From positions 1 through 27,275 of the forward strand of contig CAZJQO010000018.1 of assembly GCA_964548595.1 (NCBI GenBank): DNA of 27,275 nucleotides, read 5' to 3'. Position numbers and translations under genes: made by a program. Below the pieces are notes generated by a model. The model did no database searches and had not been told where the DNA came from. It worked only from the letters and a program-made list of their open reading frames with translations. Positions 21,808 to 27,275 of this stretch are shown piece after piece. This stretch comes from JAJYVH01 sp964548595 (GTDB taxonomy: Archaea > Micrarchaeota > Micrarchaeia > Micrarchaeales > CABMGC01). The stretch's first letter is position 1. Every line of letters begins with the position of its first letter.

Positions 21808-23000
21808 CCCAAAAACTGCTCCGACCCGAACAGGTCCATGCTGCCTATGGCGTTAAGGCCCTTCGTCAGGCCTGCGATAAACCCGATTGTTACAGCAAGA
21901 TCCAAAGCGATCATTACAACTCCAAGGAACATGTAGGCTGCTATCTGCTGCGCGTACTGCTGCACCACGGCAGGGTAATCAATCAGAAGCGTGACATACT
22001 GCCCAAGATTGGAAGTCGTAGAGCCGTAGAAGCTGGAGGGCAGGCTGAGACCTCCGAAGCCAGGGACTATACTGCTCACAGTGCCTGAGTTTACGGAAAT
22101 TACGTTGCTGGCAGAGAATATGGAAGTGGATGTGGATGGGAGCGCGTAACTGGTCAGGTAGTGAGAGAAGTACGGATAGCTGCACGATGCTGTGCTGTAG
22201 CTCAAGCCTATGTTCAGGCAGGCTCCTGCATAGGAATTGAATGCAAGCATTAGAGGAAAGATGAAATAGAAGCCTATCGCTATGGCAAGTAGCTGGTTGG
22301 CAACCTCGCGAAGCTTCTTGCCAGCAAAGGCCATTGAGCGCACTATTATAGATAACGGAGCCAGGACGGTGAGCGCTCCTGCGCTTATCACAGGCAGCGC
22401 CAGATAAAGCAGGAACAGTATCGAATAGGTTATAACCACAAAACCGGAAAATAGCCCGGTGAGCACTCCGGAGAGCGAGAATAAATAAGCGTCGAAGTTG
22501 GGTGCCACGCTATAGGTAATTATGCCGTCTACCAGTGACGAGGTGGTTGCTTTGGCAATTATAGGAGCGATGGCACTGAACAGGTTTGCATCCAAAGTAA
22601 TGCGTATGGAAGAGGTGTATATGTTGGTGATAAGGCTCGCGCCGTTGAGGAATAGCAGGTTGCCTATGTAAGTTATGTCTGACGAAAACAGACCCGTATA
22701 GCCCTGCTGGCCGACCAGCAACGCGCCGGAGCTGCACGCGAATGAGGAGAACGCAAGCAGAGCGCCTATGATTGCTATGCTTATTACTGCCTCTACCATC
22801 TCATACCTAGATACGCCTCTCAGCTTCTCCCCGCGCTCGATGGGCAGGAAGTTGGAGAAAGCAAAAACAGCCGCGGCTATGACCACGCTGGCGAGCACCA
22901 CAAGTGCGTTGATGCTGATCCAGTCGTTGGAGTTTATGCTGGCAAAACCGCAGACCGGCGCCGTGTTTGCAGCCGTTAGGAGTAATATGTTTGACAGCAT
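21804..23000 (-). CDS. polytopic VirB6/CedA-like membrane protein 2
   Basis: A 398-residue protein. The N-terminus is weakly signal-like (MLSNILLLTAANTAPVCGFA), then helix ~31-49 and a cytoplasmic turn with RGEKLRGVSRYEMVEAVIS leading to helix 2 (~72-90). The middle loop (95-165) is amphipathic. Helices at 172-215 precede a diverged family signature: RSMAFAGKKLREVANQLLAI (221-240), in place of R-x-F-x-x-R-x-x-GG, followed by the conserved FYFIFPLMLAFNSY. An extracytoplasmic Ser/Thr/Tyr-rich stretch (260-345) and a final helix with the tail LNAIGSMDLFGSEQFLG complete it. The start ATG 23000 has a near-perfect ribosome-binding site, GAGGTGAT, 3 nt upstream. It follows the first member's stop by 4 nt. 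Confidence 0.6.
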   Translation of the reverse strand: MLSNILLLTAANTAPVCGFASINSNDWISINALVVLASVVIAAAVFAFSNFLPIERGEKLRGVSRYEMVEAVISIAIIGALLAFSSFACSSGALLVGQQGYTGLFSSDITYIGNLLFLNGASLITNIYTSSIRITLDANLFSAIAPIIAKATTSSLVDGIITYSVAPNFDAYLFSLSGVLTGLFSGFVVITYSILFLLYLALPVISAGALTVLAPLSIIVRSMAFAGKKLREVANQLLAIAIGFYFIFPLMLAFNSYAGACLNIGLSYSTASCSYPYFSHYLTSYALPSTSTSIFSASNVISVNSGTVSSIVPGFGGLSLPSSFYGSTTSNLGQYVTLLIDYPAVVQQYAQQIAAYMFLGVVMIALDLAVTIGFIAGLTKGLNAIGSMDLFGSEQFLG

Positions 23001-23004
23001 ACAA

Positions 23005-24207
23005 TCACCTCAGCTTCAGCTTGCCCCCGAGCTGCAACCTTATGCTCCCACCGAGCATCCTGGCTATGTTGTCAACGAGCGGAAAGGCTATGGCAAGGTC
23101 GAGCAGGAAGAGCACGAGCTGCAGGAGCAGGTATGCATTGTAAAACAATATACCGTTGAGCGCAGGAAATATGCTGTTTACGCTCTCCAGGGCGTCACCC
23201 ACACCGTTCAAGCCTATGATGAAGCCGCAGAGGAGGTTGTTGCACGTGGAACCGGTCAGGGTGGGTATCGCGCTCGACTGCAGCGCTTGCGTTATCGGGT
23301 AGTTGAGCATCAGGAGCAGCGACGGGTATATCAGCGCCATTCCTATGCCAAGGGCTATGAGCATGCCGCCTATGCCCCTTACGAACGGGAATGCGCGAAG
23401 CACCAATCCCATAGGTATCACTACAAGAAGGCCCAGAGTGAACACAGTTGGCAGCAGGTAGTACTGCATGCCCATGAGCAACAACACAGGCGTGCCCACG
23501 AAGGTCAGCATGTCGTTCAATATAGATGCATACTGTGGAGCAAATCTGCTGTCGGTCTCCAGCAGTCGGTTCTGGTACGGCATCATGGAGAAGCCAAACG
23601 TAAACTCGACCGGAGACTCTTCTGCAAATGGCGGAGGAGGTATGGGTATCCACACGGATACGGCTATGCTTTTGAGGGTACCGATGTCGTTGCCGAGGCC
23701 CAACAAGTATGTGTAGGCGTTGGCAAGATACGAGTTAGTGCCTGGAAGCGAATTTCCACCCACGTATCCGCCCGGAGAGTACACTCCGGCCAGATAATAG
23801 CAGGCACCCATCGCCAAAGCGGTAAGGCTGGTGGAGTATGAAGATGTTGAGGGTTGCACAACCAGCTGGGAAGGCGAGAGCAGCAGCGCTATATTGCCAA
23901 GCAGCGACAGTATAGCAACTACGCCTACTATTATGATGGCTGTCTTCGCCATCTCCCAGAACTCGCTGTTGACCCAGCCGGAAAGACCCTGGTTGGCAAA
24001 TATTTTTGAGAGTATGTAGCCTATCGCAACCACATCGAATGATATCATGAGGGCAAGCAGCGACACGCTGAATATGCTCGTGGGAAGCACGGGCGGAGTG
24101 GATGAGGACAGTGTATTGCAGCCCACCACTATGGAGCCCGCGGCGTTAGAAAGAGCTGCCAGAAAGAGGAACGAAACAGCGAATAGCAGAGCAAGCCTAA
24201 GTTCCAT
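23005..24207 (-). CDS. polytopic VirB6/CedA-like membrane protein 1
   Basis: A 400-residue protein, first gene of the six-member set. It has a signal peptide (LALLFAVSFLFLAALSNAAG) and helices ~46-68 and ~87-110 with the cytoplasmic turn LSGWVNSEFWEMAKTA between them. A long Ser/Tyr/Gly/Pro-rich extracytoplasmic loop (111-235) contains a proline run (IPIPPPPF). Helices at 236-268 lead into the family signature GLVLRAFPFVRGIGGMLIAL (267-286) and IGMALIYPSLLLMLNYP. A final helix and the tail RMLGGSIRLQLGGKLKLR follow. ATG 24207 lies just downstream of a TATA-like box, so the transcript should be nearly leaderless. The signature is clearest in this copy and is a good query for distant searches. 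Confidence 0.62.
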   Translation of the reverse strand: MELRLALLFAVSFLFLAALSNAAGSIVVGCNTLSSSTPPVLPTSIFSVSLLALMISFDVVAIGYILSKIFANQGLSGWVNSEFWEMAKTAIIIVGVVAILSLLGNIALLLSPSQLVVQPSTSSYSTSLTALAMGACYYLAGVYSPGGYVGGNSLPGTNSYLANAYTYLLGLGNDIGTLKSIAVSVWIPIPPPPFAEESPVEFTFGFSMMPYQNRLLETDSRFAPQYASILNDMLTFVGTPVLLLMGMQYYLLPTVFTLGLLVVIPMGLVLRAFPFVRGIGGMLIALGIGMALIYPSLLLMLNYPITQALQSSAIPTLTGSTCNNLLCGFIIGLNGVGDALESVNSIFPALNGILFYNAYLLLQLVLFLLDLAIAFPLVDNIARMLGGSIRLQLGGKLKLR

Positions 24208-24233
24208 GACGCCCGAGCATATTCCGATGCGTA

Positions 24234-24243
24234 ATTATTAAAG
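24234..24243 (-). promoter_or_regulatory. TATA-like box before the six-gene membrane-protein operon
   Basis: On the minus strand CTTTAATAAT (within 24234-24243) lies 27-36 nt upstream of ATG 24207 in the 42-nt gap after the preceding gene. It would start an almost leaderless transcript. It is the most likely promoter for the six-gene run. Confidence 0.55.
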
Positions 24244-24249
24244 GTTGTT

Positions 24250-24981
24250 TCAGCGCCCCAGTATTGAGAATCTGCGCATGTATGCTTCGGCCTGCAGTAT
24301 TACGAAGTAGGGCACTATGAAGAGCGAGTTCAGTATCAGCACCAGGTAGCTCGATATCGGCGTGCCAGCTATGTGTATCAGAAGGAAATCAAGCACGGAC
24401 ACAACGAGCACGATGAGCGCTATCCATATCAGGAAGTAGGTGGGCCTTTTGGCGACCAGCCTGGCGCTCTTCTTCATCGAGGCAAACACGCCGCTGTTGT
24501 CTATCACTATGGAAGCCGGAGCGTAGAAGATAAGTACGAACAGGAAGAAACCAACAACAGGGGTGGCTATGCTCTGCAAACCAACAAAATAGCTGAGCAC
24601 ATCAACCACGGTGAGCACGAATGCGTAGAAGAGCAGCACTATGAACACCCTGCCGGTGTACTTCTCGAGCTCGCGAATCACGCCCGCGGCTGTCTTGGAG
24701 AGCGTGCGCTTCGCCTTGACTATGAGCGAGATTGCAACGTAGGCGAAGCTGAGGAAAAGTAGCGAGAGGAAGACGGAGATCACTATGACGGCCAGGCTGA
24801 GCACGTTAAGGTTGAGGAATATGCTGGCGCTCCTCAGGAATATGCCGCCTCCAGAGAGGTATGTTGGCAGCGGCGCTATGAGCGGGATCAGGAACGCTAT
24901 CACGAAGGGTATGGAGAAGAGCAGCACCAGCCTTATGTTGCTCACATACGTTTCCAATGCGTCCTCTACGAGCGTTGCCAT
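24250..24981 (-). CDS. six-helix integral membrane protein
   Basis: A protein of about 243 residues with roughly six hydrophobic helices. The basic cytoplasmic loop VKAKRTLSKTAAGVIRELEK precedes the central helix pair and FASMKKSARLVAKRPTYFL precedes the fifth helix. This loop-helix pattern (S-x-x-x-S-x-x-L-x-x-x-x) is typical of archaeal DUF-type six-TM proteins of the DUF4013/DUF975-like class; the exact family is uncertain. The longest frame starts at GTG 25002, but a TATA-like TTTTAA near 25009-25016 would put the transcript start at about 24985, favouring ATG 24981. It lies between the glycosyltransferase-like gene and the VirB6-like run, same strand. Its function is unknown; it may not belong to the transport machine. 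Confidence 0.6.
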   Translation of the reverse strand: MATLVEDALETYVSNIRLVLLFSIPFVIAFLIPLIAPLPTYLSGGGIFLRSASIFLNLNVLSLAVIVISVFLSLLFLSFAYVAISLIVKAKRTLSKTAAGVIRELEKYTGRVFIVLLFYAFVLTVVDVLSYFVGLQSIATPVVGFFLFVLIFYAPASIVIDNSGVFASMKKSARLVAKRPTYFLIWIALIVLVVSVLDFLLIHIAGTPISSYLVLILNSLFIVPYFVILQAEAYMRRFSILGR

Positions 24982-25034
24982 TCCAGCACGTATGCACAAC
25001 ACACGCTAAGGTTAAAATTGTTTAGCTTGCGGGC

Positions 25035-26969
25035 TCAAGGCTGGCTGCGCGGCTGGACTGGAAGCGCTGTGGCGGTTACCGCTGGGCCGAGGTAGAAGTA
25101 CTCGCCGTTGTATAGTGCGATAGTAACTGATTCTACCGGATAACTGGCATTCAACCATGCCAGCCTTGCGGTCAGCGCGTAGCTGCCGCTCGTATTTTTC
25201 AGCTCCAGCTCGTTGACGTTGATCTCGCATTCGTATGAGCCGCAGCCAGGGGCAGAGTGCGGGCTCGTTATTATGCTGTAGTTTATCAGGCCGAGCAGGT
25301 AGGTGCCATGGGTGTCGTACAGCAACGCGTATGCGTAGACGGTACTGTTACTCAGATTGTGGTACAGGAGCGTGGCCGAATAATAAGACGCATTTTTTGC
25401 AGCGTTTGGTACAGCTGTCTCGTTTACAAGGCTTATGTTGAAGTTTTTAGTGTATGCCGCATGAGATGAAAGCACAGCGTATGCAGCAAAAGCAATTATG
25501 AGAACCATGACCGATGCAAAAACCAGCCTGTACCTGTGCAAAAGGCCGCTGAGCGCCCCTACCTTCATACTCTTCTGGTCTTTAACAGCGAAGAAGGAGA
25601 AGAATATCAGGGCTATGAATATTGTGTAGTATGAAGGGAGCACATGCAGCATGAAAACAAGAGGAAGCAGGCTGAAAAGGCCTACAAGCTCCTTCTTGTT
25701 CAGGTACGCGAAGATCAGGATGAGAGCTACCGCTGCGAGGTCGAAGAGAAGCGTGTAGGTTGACATGAGCACCGGGTAGTAGCTCATGAACATCGAGCCA
25801 ACAGCGCCTAGGCCGCTCGGCAGGTAGAAGGCGTTGAGCGGCGTCAGCACGTAGGAAAAGTAGGCCGCCGGGGCCGTTATTATGAAATAGGAGTTGATTA
25901 CCAGGAAGACCGCAAGAGTGCCTGCCATGTCTCTGAATCCTTTCTTAAAGCCATAGCTGTTCATCGAGTAGACGAGCAGCAGTATCACTGGCAACCAGAT
26001 TTCCTCCTGGAGAGCTGCACAAAGGCCGAGGAGAACCCAAACATATTTGTTGCCTATATTTGCGTAGGCCAGAATGACGAGTGCGAGCATCAGGTATGCG
26101 GTTACTGACGCAGTTACCAGCATTCCAAACAGCACGAAAACGAATAGGATAATGCTTGGCTTTAGCAGTTCTTGCTTTTTCAGGGAAAATGCCAAGGCAA
26201 GCAACAACAGAAACAGATACACGGCTGCCTGGAATGGTATGTCGAAGCTGCTGGTGTTTGCAAGAGTAGGATTAGTGAGCAGGTAGAATGGTATGAAGGA
26301 GAGGAAATATAGTGCAGGATAGTCCATCGTACCGACTATTTTATTGCCGGTGGTTAGCGACACGCTTATCTTGCTTGAGTTGTAGAACAGCGGCTCGACG
26401 AAGGAGACGGTATAGGGATTTATGCCTCCAAGAGTAAGCGCAGCGGCATGGAACTGCAGAAACTCTTCATCGTTTATGCTGAGGTTCCGGAGCAGAAAAC
26501 CGGAGGAGAAGTAGAGCACCAGTATCAGGAAAGCGACCAGGAACAGAACAGCAGCAACCTTTAGTTTTCTGCTGTCCTTTCTGACAATGCTTGCACCTAT
26601 GAACATGAAGAAAAACAATGGCAGGAAGAGAACCAAGAAGTACGCAACCTCGACAAGCGCAAAGAACACAGAGTCCACAGCGCTACCAAATCCGAAACCG
26701 GCAGTGACTATGATAAGCAAGAAGGAAACAAGCGCAGCTGCGAACAGCATGTGGCGCGCCAGCTCCGCCCTCTTCCTTATGTCGGTGTCTCTCTCCTGGT
26801 ACAAAGCGCCAAGGAACACAAACAGCGAAAATGAGACCAAAAGAGAGAGCAACAAGGTTGATGCATAGTAGGAAAAGAACACTTGGGCATAAACAACAGA
26901 TAAGGACAGTATAAGGAGCAGCGCTATGATTGCGAGCTCAAAATAGCATATGCGTTGGTGCTGCTCCAT
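25035..26969 (-). CDS. polytopic GT-C-type glycosyltransferase-like protein
   Basis: A 644-residue protein with about a dozen membrane helices and a C-terminal extracytoplasmic domain (~515-644). The GT-C hallmark is the first large loop: INDEEFLQFHAAALTLGGIN then PYT (Asp167, Glu168, Glu169), followed by MDYPALYFLSFIPFYLL. This is the acidic-motif, NPY and YPP-like pattern seen in GT87/ALG-type enzymes that use polyprenyl-phosphate sugars. The C-terminal domain is beta-rich and carries about eight N-x-S/T sequons, so it is exposed and probably glycosylated itself. The donor and acceptor cannot be read from sequence. Proximity to a sequon-rich surface protein and a pilin-like protein in the same array suggests surface glycan or glycoprotein synthesis. 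ATG 26969; TTTTATTA at about 27003-27010 is a plausible promoter. Confidence 0.65.
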   Translation of the reverse strand: MEQHQRICYFELAIIALLLILSLSVVYAQVFFSYYASTLLLSLLVSFSLFVFLGALYQERDTDIRKRAELARHMLFAAALVSFLLIIVTAGFGFGSAVDSVFFALVEVAYFLVLFLPLFFFMFIGASIVRKDSRKLKVAAVLFLVAFLILVLYFSSGFLLRNLSINDEEFLQFHAAALTLGGINPYTVSFVEPLFYNSSKISVSLTTGNKIVGTMDYPALYFLSFIPFYLLTNPTLANTSSFDIPFQAAVYLFLLLLALAFSLKKQELLKPSIILFVFVLFGMLVTASVTAYLMLALVILAYANIGNKYVWVLLGLCAALQEEIWLPVILLLVYSMNSYGFKKGFRDMAGTLAVFLVINSYFIITAPAAYFSYVLTPLNAFYLPSGLGAVGSMFMSYYPVLMSTYTLLFDLAAVALILIFAYLNKKELVGLFSLLPLVFMLHVLPSYYTIFIALIFFSFFAVKDQKSMKVGALSGLLHRYRLVFASVMVLIIAFAAYAVLSSHAAYTKNFNISLVNETAVPNAAKNASYYSATLLYHNLSNSTVYAYALLYDTHGTYLLGLINYSIITSPHSAPGCGSYECEINVNELELKNTSGSYALTARLAWLNASYPVESVTIALYNGEYFYLGPAVTATALPVQPRSQP

Positions 26970-27052
26970 GCCGTCTGCTCAGATTAAGAGATGCGCAGAA
27001 GTAATAAAACACCTGCTATCGCTTAGGCGTAAGTTATGCCGGTGCTTTGATT

Positions 27053-27275
27053 TCAGCAGCTGTAAAGTGATATGCTCCCGCTTCCAATAGAGCTTGCTGC
27101 ATTGGTGAACATACTCACGATGGTCGGCGCTATTATCACCACTACCAGGCCAATTATGCCTCCGGTTATCATGGCTACTCCCCAGCCCGTCAGGCTCTTC
27201 CTGAAGTCGACGGTGGGCGGCAGGAAGTGCGCTATCGCGTACAAGACGCCTCCTATGAGGAAAAGGGCAAGCGCC
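27053..27275 (-). CDS. VirB2/TedC-like two-helix small membrane protein (partial)
   Basis: The frame is open to the window edge, so the N-terminus is missing; a TTG at 27244 would give 63 residues but cuts into a helix. The visible 73 residues are hydrophobic helix 1 (ALALFLIGGVLYAIAHFL), a short polar turn (PPTVDFRKSLTGW), helix 2 (AMITGGIIGLVVVIIAPTIV) and a Ser/Gly-rich end with a terminal Cys. A two-helix hairpin with a small basic turn and Gly-rich helices is the layout of VirB2/TrbC pilins and of TedC, the pilin of archaeal DNA-import systems. Length and context fit. Without the N-terminus and a search the assignment is tentative; a small unrelated membrane protein remains possible. Confidence 0.5.
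   Translation of the reverse strand, partial: ALALFLIGGVLYAIAHFLPPTVDFRKSLTGWGVAMITGGIIGLVVVIIAPTIVSMFTNAASSIGSGSISLYSC

Noticed and set aside
22768..23841. 357-codon + strand frame opposite membrane proteins 1 and 2
   Set aside because: Highly biased His/Gln/Tyr/Glu/Val composition is what reverse-reading of membrane-helix codons gives. It spans the junction of two real minus-strand genes.
1..27275. CRISPR array, insertion sequence or transposase
   Set aside because: No regularly spaced repeats, terminal inverted repeats or transposase-like protein were seen.
9562..27275. Relaxase, VirD4 coupling ATPase, VirB11 ATPase or archaellum/type IV pilus genes in the array
   Set aside because: Only one P-loop ATPase is present and its motifs are VirB4/HerA-like. 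No HUH motif, GspE/VirB11-type ATPase, FlaJ-like protein or class III signal peptide was found.

Overview
This window is archaeal. It carries Cdc48/VAT, ribosomal protein eS6, translation factor aIF2-gamma, a Dim2/Pno1-type KH protein and topoisomerase VI subunit B. It has short leaders with TATA-like boxes and uses GTG and TTG starts freely. Ile codons are mostly ATA and Arg codons mostly AGG. The compact layout, a degenerate aIF2-gamma zinc knuckle and a mostly unrecognisable envelope gene cluster suggest a small-genome DPANN-type archaeon, possibly Micrarchaeota-like. That placement is inference and rests on no database search.

Layout. (1) 1-1895 is a visibly more AT-rich accessory stretch. 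It holds the 3' end of an unknown gene, a RelB/RelE-like toxin-antitoxin pair and a Nudix hydrolase, and it abuts a tRNA-Gln(CUG) whose T-arm is partly duplicated just beyond its 3' end. This looks like a tRNA-associated integration scar. (2) 2011-9577 is a conserved informational block, mostly on the + strand: an M50 membrane protease, Cdc48-eS6-aIF2-gamma, a strong terminator, a minus-strand winged-helix regulator facing a 31-bp dyad, the KH protein, then topoisomerase VI-B with a start-codon or frameshift problem. (3) 27275-9562 is a long minus-strand array of envelope genes.

The array is the most interesting part. In transcription order it holds: a VirB2-like two-helix small membrane protein (cut by the window edge); a GT-C-type glycosyltransferase-like protein; a six-helix membrane protein; six consecutive, mostly 4-bp-overlapping polytopic membrane proteins that share one signature segment and look VirB6/TrbL/CedA-like; two tandem paralogues with two N-terminal membrane helices plus a VirB4 N-domain-like soluble part (PrgI/VirB3-like anchor); a stand-alone VirB4/HerA-type ATPase; a small helical-repeat protein related to the ATPase C-terminus; a zinc-knuckle membrane protein; a coiled-coil/winged-helix protein; a 51-aa basic protein; and a 779-aa bitopic protein with a sequon-rich ectodomain.

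Together these suggest a type IV secretion or DNA-transfer machine distantly comparable to the archaeal Ced/Ted DNA-import systems, with six different VirB6-like subunits and a VirB4 split into separate genes. No relaxase, VirD4 or VirB11 is visible in the window, so the substrate and the direction of transport are unknown.
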